Assembly (NCBI GenBank): GCA_045863555.1
Contig: BTUU01000004.1
Coordinates: forward strand, 124,001 to 188,000
Length of the DNA: 64,000 nucleotides
From: JACRLV01 sp045863555
GTDB taxonomy: Bacteria > Planctomycetota > Phycisphaerae > UBA1845 > Fen-1342
Direction of reading: 5' to 3'
The position numbers were made by a program, and so were the translations under genes. Below the pieces are notes generated by a model. That model was not told the origin of the DNA. It searched no databases and saw only the letters and a program-made list of their open reading frames with translations. Positions 43,402 to 52,354 of this stretch are shown piece after piece. How positions within the stretch are numbered: position 1 is the first letter of the stretch; the number at the start of each line of letters is the position of its first letter.

Positions 43402-44203
43402 GACGATGGCGACGCTCGACGATCGCGCCTGGCAGGTGCCGGCGTTTGACTGCACGGAGCTGGCCCCGCGCCGGACGCGCTACTGCGTCTGCGTGCCGGT
43501 GATCAACGAGGGCGAGCGAATCCGCAAGCAGCTCGGCGAGATGCGCGAGTTCGCGGAGCACGCGGATATCCTCATCTGCGACGGCGGAAGCAAGGACGGG
43601 TCGCTGGGCGAGGAGCTGCTGCGGGCGAGCGGCGTGCGGACGCTGCTGGTGAAGACGGGGCCGGGGAAGCTCAGCGCGCAGCTTCGAATGGGCTATTCGT
43701 ACGCGCTGCGTGAGGGGTACGAGGGCATCGTCACGATCGACGGCAATGACAAGGACGGCGTCGACGCGATTCCCCGCTTTCTGAAGGAACTGGACGCGGG
43801 GGTCGACCTGATCCAGGGTTCGCGGTTCGTGCCCGGCGGCGAGGCGATCAATACACCGAAGATCCGCTGGCTGGCGATCAAGTTGATGCATGCGCCGGTG
43901 ATGCGGTGGGCCTCGGGCTTTCCGTACACGGACACGACGAACGGATTTCGCGGTTACAGCCGGCGGTATCTGCTGGATCCGCGCGTCCAGCCGTTTCGGG
44001 ACGTGTTCGATACGTACGAATTGCTGGCGTACCTGTCGGTGCGCGGACCGCAACTGGGTTTCAGGACGATCGAGGTGCCCGTGTGCCGCCACTATCCGGC
44101 GAAGGGCAAGACGCCGACGAAGATCGGAATGGTCCGCGGCAACCTGCGGCTGATGCGGATTCTGTTCAGCAGCGCGACGGGAAAGTACAATCCGCCCGCT
44201 TAG
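43391..44203 (+). CDS. Glycosyltransferase family 2 (dolichyl/polyprenyl-phosphate-mannose-synthase-like)
   Basis: The product has 270 residues. YCVCVPVINEGERI starts the nucleotide-binding fold, DGGSKDGS and TIDGNDKDG carry the GT-A Asp motifs, and DTTNGFRGYSRRYL with a C-terminal LGFRTIEVPVCRHYP is typical of polyprenyl-phosphate sugar synthases. There is no C-terminal membrane domain, so it would be a soluble or peripheral enzyme that charges the carrier lipid or adds an early sugar. It overlaps the upstream gene by 11 bases. Confidence 0.82.
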   Translation: MATETMATLDDRAWQVPAFDCTELAPRRTRYCVCVPVINEGERIRKQLGEMREFAEHADILICDGGSKDGSLGEELLRASGVRTLLVKTGPGKLSAQLRMGYSYALREGYEGIVTIDGNDKDGVDAIPRFLKELDAGVDLIQGSRFVPGGEAINTPKIRWLAIKLMHAPVMRWASGFPYTDTTNGFRGYSRRYLLDPRVQPFRDVFDTYELLAYLSVRGPQLGFRTIEVPVCRHYPAKGKTPTKIGMVRGNLRLMRILFSSATGKYNPPA

Positions 44204-44278
44204 GGCGTCGCCCGCGTGACGAGCGCCGCGCCCGGGGAAAAGGCCGGTCTGAGACCGGTCCCCCCACGGTGAGACCCC

Positions 44279-45136
44279 ATGGAACAGGTGATCCGCTCGG
44301 GTGCGGGCCAGAGCGTCCTTCGGCTGCTGAATCCTCTCGCGATGGCCGCGAATCTCTGGCGGCACCGGCACATCGCACGGCAACTGGCGCGGCGCGACAT
44401 CATCGGCCGCTATCGCAGCTCGTCCCTGGGGCTGCTCTGGTCGATCATCACGCCGCTCGTGCAGCTCTGCGTCTATACGTTCATCTTCGGAGTGGTCCTG
44501 GGGGCGCGCTGGGGCCGCACGGATGAGCCCATGACGGTCTTCGCGCTGACGATGTTCAGCGGACTGCTCGTCTTTCTCATGTTCGCGGAGGTCGTGAACC
44601 GGTCGCCGGGGATGGTCGCGGAAAATCCCAACTACGTGAAAAAGGTCGTCTTTCCGCTGGAGATGCTCGGGCCGTCGGGACTGTTGACGGCGCTGTTCAA
44701 TTTCGGCGTGGGTGCGGCCGTGTGGCTGCTGTTCTGGTTTGTCGTGAACCTCGCGCCGCCGCCGTGGACGATCGTCTACCTGCCGGTGGTGCTGCTGCCG
44801 CTGTGCCTGTTCACGCTGGGGTTCGCGTGGTTCCTGGGGTCGCTGGGCGTGTTCGTCCGCGACCTGGGGCATGTGATCCAGCTCATCACGCAGGTGCTGA
44901 TCTACCTGACCCCGGTTTTCTTCCCGATGTCGCTGCTTGAGGGCAAGTGGTTCGCGCAGGTGATGCAGTTGAATCCGCTCACGCACGTCATCGAGGATGC
45001 GCGGCGGGTGATGATGTGGGGACAGGCGCCAAACTGGCCGTGGTGGACGTTCAGCCTCGTCGTCGCGAGCCTGGCGGCGCTGCTCGGGTACGCATTCTTC
45101 ATGAAGAGCAAGCGAGCGTTCGGCGATGTCCTCTGA
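44279..45136 (+). CDS. wzm: ABC-2-type polysaccharide export permease
   Basis: The product has 285 residues with six membrane helices. The cytoplasmic N-terminus ends in RRDIIGRYRSSSLGLLWSIITPL, the Wzm/TagG signature, and the C-terminus has NPLTHVIEDARRVMMWGQ. It forms the channel through which Wzt drives a lipid-linked polysaccharide across the inner membrane. A 75-base gap with a small hairpin separates it from the GT2 gene. It overlaps wzt by 11 bases. Confidence 0.9.
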   Translation: MEQVIRSGAGQSVLRLLNPLAMAANLWRHRHIARQLARRDIIGRYRSSSLGLLWSIITPLVQLCVYTFIFGVVLGARWGRTDEPMTVFALTMFSGLLVFLMFAEVVNRSPGMVAENPNYVKKVVFPLEMLGPSGLLTALFNFGVGAAVWLLFWFVVNLAPPPWTIVYLPVVLLPLCLFTLGFAWFLGSLGVFVRDLGHVIQLITQVLIYLTPVFFPMSLLEGKWFAQVMQLNPLTHVIEDARRVMMWGQAPNWPWWTFSLVVASLAALLGYAFFMKSKRAFGDVL

Positions 45137-46490
45137 GCTTCAGACCACCGCCCCACCGACGCTGGCCGAGCCGCCGCGCGCGGCCGCTGTGGACGCGCGG
45201 GCTGTGGTGATCGAAGCGCGGGATGTCAGCAAGTCGTACCGCATCTACTCCAAGCCGTCGGACCGGCTCCGGCAGGCGCTGGCGTGGGGCCGCCGGCAGT
45301 ATTACCGCGAATTCTGGGCCCTCCAGGGCGTGAGCCTCGAAGTTCGCACAGGAGAAATGGTCGGGATCATCGGCCGCAACGGTTCGGGCAAGTCGACGCT
45401 GCTCCAGATCATCGCCGGGACGCTTGCTCCGACGTCGGGCGAGGTCCGCGTTCCGCCGCGCATCGCCGCGCTGCTCGAACTCGGCTCCGGGTTTCACCCC
45501 GAAGCGACGGGCCGCGAAAACGTCTACATGAACGGTGTGGTGCTGGGGCTCTCCGACGAGGAAATCCGCGCGAAATACGCCGACATCGTTGGGTTCGCCG
45601 ACATTGGCGAGTTCATCGACCAGCCGGTGAAGACGTACAGCAGCGGCATGGTCGTGCGGCTCGCGTTCGCCGTCGCGGCGCATGTGGATGCACAGGTGCT
45701 GGTCGTGGATGAGGCGCTGGCGGTGGGTGATGCGCCGTTTCAGGCCAAGTGCTTTCGGCGGCTCGACAAGCTGCGCGAGGCGGGAGCGACGATCCTGCTG
45801 GCCACGCACGACAATCAGACCGTCTCGACGCTGTGCGAACGGGCGTTGATGCTCGACCGGGGAAAGCAGATCCTCTGGGGGCCCGGGCGGGAGGTGGCCC
45901 GCGAGTATTACCGCTTCACGCAGGAGGCGACGCGCGCGGCCGTGCTAGCGGAAACGCCGGCCGAGGCGCCGGGCGCGCCATCGGCGACCGACGGCGGCGG
46001 CGAGCTTGAAGAGCCCAACCGCAGCGCCGGCCATCACACGGGCGACGGCCGCTGTCGCGTGGTCGGCTTTCAGGTTTTCGATCATCTCGGCCGGGCGAAC
46101 CGGACGCTGGTCGCGCGGGAACGTGTGCGGATCGAGCTGCGGGTACGGTTCGACGCGGCGATGGAAAATCCGCAGGTGTTCTTCGCGCTGCGCGACGTGC
46201 AGAGCCGGATCGTGCTCGGGGCGCACACGCTGTACGAAAACGTCGTCATCGGTCCGGTCGCGGCGGGCGAGACGATCCACGCCACGCTGGGCGCGACGCT
46301 GAATCTGAACGTGGGCAAGTACCTGCTGCTCTTCGGCGTTTCGGATCACGAGGCGTTTCACAGCTGGAAGGACTCGGACGTGCACTGGGATTACTGCGAA
46401 ATCGAGGTCATCGCCGACCAGCGCGCGTGGGGCATCGTCAACGTGCCCGCCGAGATCAGCGTGCGCCGCGTCGGCGCGCACGAGGGCTGA
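45126..46490 (+). CDS. wzt: ABC transporter ATPase for polysaccharide export with C-terminal carbohydrate-binding domain
   Basis: The product has 454 residues. Walker A is GRNGSGKS (83-90), the signature loop is YSSGM in place of LSGGQ, and Walker B is VLVVDEALAVGD. The fold from about 300 to 454 (CRVVGFQVFDHLGRANRTLVARERVRIELRV, DVHWDYCEIEV) is a Wzt-type carbohydrate-binding domain, which in known systems recognises a terminal modification of the polymer. So export here is probably licensed by chain-end recognition, not by length of polymerisation in the periplasm (no wzx/wzy in view). Confidence 0.92.
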   Translation: MSSELQTTAPPTLAEPPRAAAVDARAVVIEARDVSKSYRIYSKPSDRLRQALAWGRRQYYREFWALQGVSLEVRTGEMVGIIGRNGSGKSTLLQIIAGTLAPTSGEVRVPPRIAALLELGSGFHPEATGRENVYMNGVVLGLSDEEIRAKYADIVGFADIGEFIDQPVKTYSSGMVVRLAFAVAAHVDAQVLVVDEALAVGDAPFQAKCFRRLDKLREAGATILLATHDNQTVSTLCERALMLDRGKQILWGPGREVAREYYRFTQEATRAAVLAETPAEAPGAPSATDGGGELEEPNRSAGHHTGDGRCRVVGFQVFDHLGRANRTLVARERVRIELRVRFDAAMENPQVFFALRDVQSRIVLGAHTLYENVVIGPVAAGETIHATLGATLNLNVGKYLLLFGVSDHEAFHSWKDSDVHWDYCEIEVIADQRAWGIVNVPAEISVRRVGAHEG

Positions 46491-46505
46491 GTCCCGCGAG
46501 GGCGC

Positions 46506-49097
46506 ATGCGCATCTGGCTGCTCACGAGCGAATGGAACTCAGGCGGGCTCGACGATCTGTCGCGCTGGGCGCGGGGCTATGCGCAGGCCCTCGCACGGGC
46601 GGGACATGAGGTGACGGTCTTCGGCGTCGACGCGGAGGACCGGCTCGGCCCGTCGATCAGCGGTCTGTGGTATGTCGGCCTGCCGGCGCAGCCATCGGGC
46701 GATGGCGCAGCGGGCGCAGACGAGCGCACCGCGGTGGAACCGAGCATCCTGTCGCACTGGCCGGCGATGAGCTATCGGCTGGCGAACCTGGTGCTGGAAC
46801 GTGCCGGCCGGAGCGGTCCGCCGGATGTCATCGAAGCGCAGTCGATGTATGGGCTGCCGTATTTTCTGCTTCAGCGAAAACTGACTCAGCCGACGGCGAT
46901 CTCCGCCACGCCGGTCGTGGTGAATGCGCTCGGCTCGTACGTCGGACGGCTGGCCGCGAATGAGGCCTCGCCCTACCGGTTGCCCGACTACTGGGTCGGC
47001 CGCATGGAGCGTTTCTGTCTTCAGGCCGCCGACAGCGTGCTCTGCCACTCGGCGGCGATCGAAAGGGAGCTCTGCCGGGAACCAGAGGTGGAACTCCCGA
47101 TCGTGCGGTTCGCTCCAACCGCGTGGCGGCCGCCTGATGCGACGATGAGCGGAGCGGGCGCGGGAGTGAATCTGGAGTGTCCCGCGCCGCTCGAACGACG
47201 GACGGGCGTTCTACGGCTGACGGAGGCGTGCGCGGCGCTCTGGCGCGAGGGCATGCAGTTCCGTTTGCACCTGACCGGGGCGGACGCGCGGTGTGCCGTG
47301 CTCGATCGGCCGCTGAGCGAGGTGATTTCGGCGCGGCACGGGGGCTGGGTCGACGCGGGGATGCTGGTCCACGCCGCGGGGAGTGCACCGCATCCGGCGT
47401 GGATCTGCGTATTCCCCGAATGCGGCAGCGACTTCGGCATTGCGTGCGCGGAGGCGATCGCCGGCGGGCGGCGCGTCATCGCGGCGCGCGGCGGCGACCC
47501 GGGGGCGCTGCTGGGCGAGCACGCGCCGGTGGTCTTTGATCCGCGCGATCCTGGATCGCTGCGGGCCGCGATCACGGTCGCCTGCGGTGCGATTCGCGGG
47601 ACTGCGGGCGGGCTACCGGTCGGTGATGCGATCCGCGAGCGCATCGCGCTCTTCGAGGGGCTCGCCGAGCGGCATACGGTCCGAAGGAGTTTTCCGGCGA
47701 TCGGTGTGCCGGCGCGCGAGACGGTCGCGAGGGCACGGTCCGCTGAAAAAAGCGTCGAGGGAAGACTCTCGATCGTGGTCCCCCACTACAACCTGGGCGC
47801 ATATATCGACGAGACGATCGCGAGCATCCGCGCGGCCGACTGGCCGGATCGGGAGATCATCGTCGTGGATGACGGAAGCACCGAGCCTGCGAGCGTGGCG
47901 GCGATTGACCGGATCGCCGGCGAGGCTGCGAGCGACCTGAAGGTCATCCGCTCAGTCAATCAAGGGCCCGCCGCGGCGCGCAACGCGGGAGCGGCCGCGG
48001 CGACGGGTGAATTCATCGCGCTCGTCGATGCCGACGATCTCGTGGAACCGGCGTTTTTTCCTCGTTGCATCGATGTACTGCGACGCTACGACGACGTCGG
48101 GTTCGTCTATTCGTGGGTGCGGTATTTCGGGGCGGCCGAGGGTCTGTGGCCGACGTGGAACGCGGAGCTGCCCTACCTGCTGGGGCACAACCTGCTGACC
48201 GTGTTCATCGTGATGCGGCGCGCGGATTACCTGCGCTTCGGCCGGCAGCACAGCGACTTCGCAAGCGACTACGAGGATTACGACGGGTTCATCTCGATGG
48301 TTGAGGCGGGGCTGAAGGGGGTTGCGCTGCCGGACCCGCTGGTGCGATACCGCATCCGGCCGGAATCTCGGCATCGAAGCTACCACAGCGACCAGTCGCT
48401 GCACCTGTACCGGCTGCTGACGAAACACCACGCGGCGTCGTATCAGAAATACGGCATCGAGCTGTTCAACCTGCAACTGGTGAACGGGCCGTCGCAGTTC
48501 TGGTCGAATCCGGCGGCGGCGCCCTATGACCCGCAGGCGCGGATCGCGGAACTCGAGAAACTGCACCGGGCCGCGTGGGAGGAAGGGCAGCGGCTTTCGG
48601 CGGCGTGGGAGACCCAGCGGCAGCAGATCGAAACCCAGGCGGCGCGGATCGCCGAGCTGGATGCGGCGTATGCGGCTTCGCGGAACGAGGCGGGCGAGCT
48701 GGCCCGCGGGTGGGAGACGCAGCGGGCGCACATCGACGAGCAACGGGCCCGCATCGAGGAGCTGGACGCGGAGATCGCGCGGATGCGGTCGGAGGGCGAA
48801 CGTCAGGCGGCCGGATTCCGGGCGGAACTGGAGCGGCAGTCGCGGCTGGCGACGGATCTTGAGGCCGAAGCGCGGCGGCTTGCCGATTCATGGAATCAGG
48901 TGAGCGCGCATAACGCGGAGCAGGCGGCGCGGATCGCGGAACTCGATGCGGCGCTTCGCGCGGCTCATGCGGAAGCGTCGCGGCTTTCGGATGCGTGGGC
49001 GACGCAGAAGGCGGACATCGATAGACTGTCGGCGAAGATTGAGGAGATGCGTTCGCTGCGCGGCTGGCTGCGGAACCGGCGGCGGGCGCCGGGGTAG
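46506..49097 (+). CDS. Giant glycosyltransferase: GT4-like + GT2 domains with coiled-coil repeat tail
   Basis: The product has 863 residues. Residues about 1-400 are a GT4 (GT-B) fold, but the signature is damaged: the region PECGSDFGIACAEAIAGG has Ser-Asp where the EX7E motif needs its first Glu, and the GRLxxxKG loop is missing, so this half may be inactive. Residues about 420-680 are a GT-A/GT2 domain (LSIVVPHYNLGAYIDETIASI, VDDGST, ALVDADDLVEPAFF), which looks complete. From 679 the tail is a coiled coil of 35-residue repeats. The protein would extend or build a surface polysaccharide with Wzm/Wzt. Paralogue of the next gene. Confidence 0.8.
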   Translation: MRIWLLTSEWNSGGLDDLSRWARGYAQALARAGHEVTVFGVDAEDRLGPSISGLWYVGLPAQPSGDGAAGADERTAVEPSILSHWPAMSYRLANLVLERAGRSGPPDVIEAQSMYGLPYFLLQRKLTQPTAISATPVVVNALGSYVGRLAANEASPYRLPDYWVGRMERFCLQAADSVLCHSAAIERELCREPEVELPIVRFAPTAWRPPDATMSGAGAGVNLECPAPLERRTGVLRLTEACAALWREGMQFRLHLTGADARCAVLDRPLSEVISARHGGWVDAGMLVHAAGSAPHPAWICVFPECGSDFGIACAEAIAGGRRVIAARGGDPGALLGEHAPVVFDPRDPGSLRAAITVACGAIRGTAGGLPVGDAIRERIALFEGLAERHTVRRSFPAIGVPARETVARARSAEKSVEGRLSIVVPHYNLGAYIDETIASIRAADWPDREIIVVDDGSTEPASVAAIDRIAGEAASDLKVIRSVNQGPAAARNAGAAAATGEFIALVDADDLVEPAFFPRCIDVLRRYDDVGFVYSWVRYFGAAEGLWPTWNAELPYLLGHNLLTVFIVMRRADYLRFGRQHSDFASDYEDYDGFISMVEAGLKGVALPDPLVRYRIRPESRHRSYHSDQSLHLYRLLTKHHAASYQKYGIELFNLQLVNGPSQFWSNPAAAPYDPQARIAELEKLHRAAWEEGQRLSAAWETQRQQIETQAARIAELDAAYAASRNEAGELARGWETQRAHIDEQRARIEELDAEIARMRSEGERQAAGFRAELERQSRLATDLEAEARRLADSWNQVSAHNAEQAARIAELDAALRAAHAEASRLSDAWATQKADIDRLSAKIEEMRSLRGWLRNRRRAPG
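48540..49034 (+). repeat. 35-residue (five-heptad) repeats in the glycosyltransferase tail
   Basis: Units begin RIAEL/RIEEL and contain an (A/E)W(E/A)TQ(R/K) motif at constant positions. Three units are exactly 35 residues: 48540-48644, 48645-48749 and 48930-49034. The unit at 48750-48929 has 60 residues and reads as one diverged 35-residue unit plus a 25-residue remnant. 35 is five heptads, so each unit continues the coiled coil in phase. Confidence 0.8.
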
Positions 49098-49154
49098 AGT
49101 TGCGCTGGACGGATCGCGGCCGAAGGGGGAAACGGGGGCGATGAAGAAGAGACG

Positions 49155-51701
49155 ATGCGCATCTGGATCCTGACATCCGAGCTGCCGGACGAACTGGCGG
49201 GCGGGATCGCCCGCTACGTCGATAATTTCGCGCGGGCGCTGGGGCCGGCCGGGCATGAAGTGCTCGTAGTGGCGCGAACACGCGAGCCGCTGGACCGGCA
49301 GATCGCGCCGGGCGTGCGAATCGTCGGGATCGTTCCCGGCTACGAGCGTCGCGAGGAGATCGTGGCGTCGCCGCGGCCGGACGATCATCCTGCGTTCCCT
49401 TTCAACGTGATGGACTACTGGCCGGCGCTGAGCTACCAGTTCGAGCGCGAGCTCTCGCGGCTCGCGCGGGAGATGGGCCCGCCGGATGTGATCGAAGCGC
49501 AAGAGTACGTCGCGCTCCCCTACTACCTTCAGCAGCGCAAACTGATCGAGGACGGGCCGCTGGCGAGGGTGCCGATCGTCGTGCACATGCACAGCGCGTA
49601 CTTCGAGCTGATGAAGATCAACCAGGGGCCGCGCTTCCGGCTGCCCGACTACTGGGTCGGCCAGATGGAGAAGTTCTGCATCCTCGCGGCCGATGCGCTG
49701 CTCTGCCCGAGCCACTACCTGACGCGATCGGTTCGGGCGGAGTTCGAGCAGCCGCTGGACATCGCGACCATCCCGCTGCCGTTCGTCGCGGACTACGACG
49801 CGCCGATCTCCGAGGGGCGGCGCGGCGAGATCGTCTATGTCGGGCGACTGGAGTGGCGCAAGGGCGTGCCGAACCTGGTGCGGGCGTGCGACCGGCTCTG
49901 GTCCGCGGGGCACGATTTCAATCTGTCGCTGGTCGGGGGCGATACGCAGTTTGCCCCGCGGGGCGTGACGATCGGCACGATGCTCCAGAATCGCTATAAG
50001 CGCTGGATCGACGCGGGGCGGCTGCGGCTGCTCGGGCAGGTGAAGCATACGCAGGTGCGCGAGCTGGTTCGCAGCGCGTGGGCCGCGATCGTGCCGAGCC
50101 ACTGGGAGAATTTCCCGAACACCTGCATCGAGGCGATGGCCGCGGGACAGCTCACGATCGGCTCGCGCGAGGGCGGACAGGCGGAAATGATCGCCGCCGA
50201 CGGCGAGAACGGCCTGATCTTCGATTGGAATCTCCCGGGTGATCTCGAGCGGACGCTGGCGCGGGCGCTGGAGATGGACGTCGGTGAGCGGGCGCGGATC
50301 GCGCGCAACGGGCAGCAGCGAATCCGGTCACTCTGCGAGCCGGCGGCGGTGCTGCCGCGGCGGATCGAGCATTTTGAACGAACGATCGCCGCGCACCGGC
50401 CGCGGACGGTATTCCCGGTCGTGAACATGCCCGTGCCACGGGAAAGCCATCGCGAGCGTGCGAGAGACAACGGCTACCGCGCCGACGACCCGCCGCACGC
50501 GCGGGTGAGCGCGCTCATCGCGCCCGAGCCGAGCCAGCCGATCGGGACGACTTTCCGCGCGGGAACCGAGCATCCGGAGGAAGTGAAGGGCCTGCTGTCG
50601 GTCGTCGTGCCGTTCTTCAATCTCGGCGAGTTCGTCGAAGAGACGCTGGAGGCGGCGCTGGCGAGCACGTACCGGCCGATCGAGGTGATCATCATCAACG
50701 ACGGCAGCACGGATGCGGCGAGCCGGGCGCGGCTGGACGAGATCGAAGCACGCCGAATTCCCGATGTGCGGATCGTGCACGTTGAGAACCAGGGGCTGGC
50801 ATCGGCGCGCAATCGCGGGCTGCGGCTGGCGCGGGGCGAGTTCATCGCGCTGCTGGACGCGGATGACAAGATCGAGCCGGATTTTTACCGGCGGGCGATC
50901 GAGGTGCTCAACCGCTACCCGAACGTAGGCTTCGTCTACTCGTGGGTGCGCTATTTTGAAGCGGGCTCAGGCATCTGGCCGACGTGGAACGCGGAATTCC
51001 CCTACCTGCTCGGGCACAACATGACGTGCGTGCTGGCGGTTCTGCGGCGGAGGGCGTTCCTCGAGATCGGCGGGGCGAACCCGGTCTTCGCGTACAACTA
51101 CGAGGACTACGCCGGCTGGGTGGCGCTGGCGGATGCGGGCTGGGCGGGCGTGAGCATCCCCGAGCCGCTTGTGCAGTATCGCATCCGGCCGGGATCGATG
51201 CTGCGGTCGCGAACGGACGACCAGTTCCTGTACCTGCACGACGTGATGACGCAGGTGTTTCCGCATCTCTACGCGCGCTGGGGCGGCGAGCTGTTCAATC
51301 TTCAGAACGCGAACGGTCCGGGCCGCGAGTGGAACCACCCGGCGATTGCGGCGAATCCGCCGCCCAGCGAGGCGATGCTGAACCACCTGCGGGCGATGGA
51401 GGCCCAGCGGGCGGAGATGGAGAAGTACATCGGGGACCTGCGCGCGGAACTCGACCGGCAGGTCGGCCACACGCGGAACGGATGGGACGAGGCGAAGCGC
51501 CTTGCGGAGGCGTGGGAGCATCACACGCGGCATATCCAGGAGTTGACCGATCGGGTTGCGGAGCTGGAGGAGGTCAAGGATCGGCTGTGGAACGAACTCC
51601 AAGCGGCCGTGGCGGCCAACGGCCAGCCCGGATCCGAAACGCCTGCTCCGCCGACGCAGCCGGCGCGCGGCTGGCGGCGGCTGTTTCAGAAGCGCGGCTG
51701 A
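49155..51701 (+). CDS. Giant glycosyltransferase: GT4 + GT2 domains with short coiled-coil tail
   Basis: The product has 848 residues and is a tandem paralogue of 46506. The GT4 domain (1-about 420) is intact: IVYVGRLEWRKGVPNLV, VPSHWENFPNTCIEAMAAG (EX7E) and GSREGG. The GT2 domain (about 475-730) has LSVVVPFFNLGEFVEETLEAALA, IINDGST and LLDADDKIEPDFY. The tail is a coiled coil with about one repeat unit (AKRLAEAWEHHTRHIQELTDRVAEL) against four or five in the neighbour. Two transferase sites on one chain suggest that it builds a repeating disaccharide or attaches two linkages. It is the last gene of the plus-strand cluster and ends 7 bases from pdxH. Confidence 0.88.
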   Translation: MRIWILTSELPDELAGGIARYVDNFARALGPAGHEVLVVARTREPLDRQIAPGVRIVGIVPGYERREEIVASPRPDDHPAFPFNVMDYWPALSYQFERELSRLAREMGPPDVIEAQEYVALPYYLQQRKLIEDGPLARVPIVVHMHSAYFELMKINQGPRFRLPDYWVGQMEKFCILAADALLCPSHYLTRSVRAEFEQPLDIATIPLPFVADYDAPISEGRRGEIVYVGRLEWRKGVPNLVRACDRLWSAGHDFNLSLVGGDTQFAPRGVTIGTMLQNRYKRWIDAGRLRLLGQVKHTQVRELVRSAWAAIVPSHWENFPNTCIEAMAAGQLTIGSREGGQAEMIAADGENGLIFDWNLPGDLERTLARALEMDVGERARIARNGQQRIRSLCEPAAVLPRRIEHFERTIAAHRPRTVFPVVNMPVPRESHRERARDNGYRADDPPHARVSALIAPEPSQPIGTTFRAGTEHPEEVKGLLSVVVPFFNLGEFVEETLEAALASTYRPIEVIIINDGSTDAASRARLDEIEARRIPDVRIVHVENQGLASARNRGLRLARGEFIALLDADDKIEPDFYRRAIEVLNRYPNVGFVYSWVRYFEAGSGIWPTWNAEFPYLLGHNMTCVLAVLRRRAFLEIGGANPVFAYNYEDYAGWVALADAGWAGVSIPEPLVQYRIRPGSMLRSRTDDQFLYLHDVMTQVFPHLYARWGGELFNLQNANGPGREWNHPAIAANPPPSEAMLNHLRAMEAQRAEMEKYIGDLRAELDRQVGHTRNGWDEAKRLAEAWEHHTRHIQELTDRVAELEEVKDRLWNELQAAVAANGQPGSETPAPPTQPARGWRRLFQKRG

Positions 51702-51708
51702 CGGGCGC

Positions 51709-52353
51709 TCACGGCGAAAGACGCGTGCGCTGCCAGGGCTTGCCGGGTTCGCGCTCGAAGCGGAAGCGGTCGTGCAGCCGGTGCGGGCGACCCTGCCAGA
51801 ATTCGAACGCGGTCGGGAGGATGCGATACCCGCCCCACGTCGGCGGGCGCTGGATCGGGCCCGTGCCGAACCGGGCCTGCACCTGAATGAGCTGCTCTTC
51901 GAGCGTTTCCCGGTCGGGCAGGGGCTTGCTCTGGCGCGAGGCCCAGGCGCCGAGCTGGCTCTCGCGCGGGCGGCTGGAAAAATAGGCGTCCGACTCCTCG
52001 GCCGAGACCTTCTCGACGACGCCTTCGATCCGCACCTGGCGCTCGATGCTCTCCCACCAGAAGCAGACCGAGGCTCGCGGGTTGGCGGCGAGTTCGTCGC
52101 CCTTCGTGCTCGCATAGTCGGTGTAGAAGACGAAGCCGCGCTCGTCGTAGCCCTTGAGGAGAACCGTGCGCACGGCCGGGCTGCCGTCGGGGCGGACCGT
52201 GGCGAGGGCCATCGCGTTCGGCTCGGTTCCACCGGCTTTCACGGCGGCGTCGAACCATTCATCGAAGAGGCGGACGGGATCGGTTCCGGCTTCCTGCTCG
52301 CTCAGGCCGCGCTGGGAGTATTCGCGGCGGAGGCTGCTGACGGGGCGATCCAT
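51709..52353 (-). CDS. pdxH: Pyridoxine/pyridoxamine 5'-phosphate oxidase
   Basis: PdxH oxidises pyridoxine or pyridoxamine phosphate to PLP with FMN. The product has 214 residues, full length. RTVLLKGYDERGFVFYTDYASTKGDELAANP, ASVCFWWESIERQVRIEG, SRPRESQLGAWASRQSKPL and the C-terminal PPTWGGYRILPTAFEFWQGRPHRLHDR are all diagnostic. Start ATG 52351-52353, one base after the lpxI stop; the SD aaggag lies inside lpxI. Third gene of a usp-lpxI-pdxH operon. Confidence 0.96.
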   Translation of the reverse strand: MDRPVSSLRREYSQRGLSEQEAGTDPVRLFDEWFDAAVKAGGTEPNAMALATVRPDGSPAVRTVLLKGYDERGFVFYTDYASTKGDELAANPRASVCFWWESIERQVRIEGVVEKVSAEESDAYFSSRPRESQLGAWASRQSKPLPDRETLEEQLIQVQARFGTGPIQRPPTWGGYRILPTAFEFWQGRPHRLHDRFRFEREPGKPWQRTRLSP

Positions 52354-52354
52354 T

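Noticed and set aside
44244..44258. Hairpin ccggtc-tga-gaccgg upstream of wzm as a terminator
   Set aside because: Stem is only 6 bp with no T-run, and the operon continues on the same strand; it may be incidental.
43067..44986. Long minus-strand open frame (639 codons), rich in His, Arg and Gln
   Set aside because: Antisense to the GT2 and wzm genes; composition reflects codon bias of the opposite strand.
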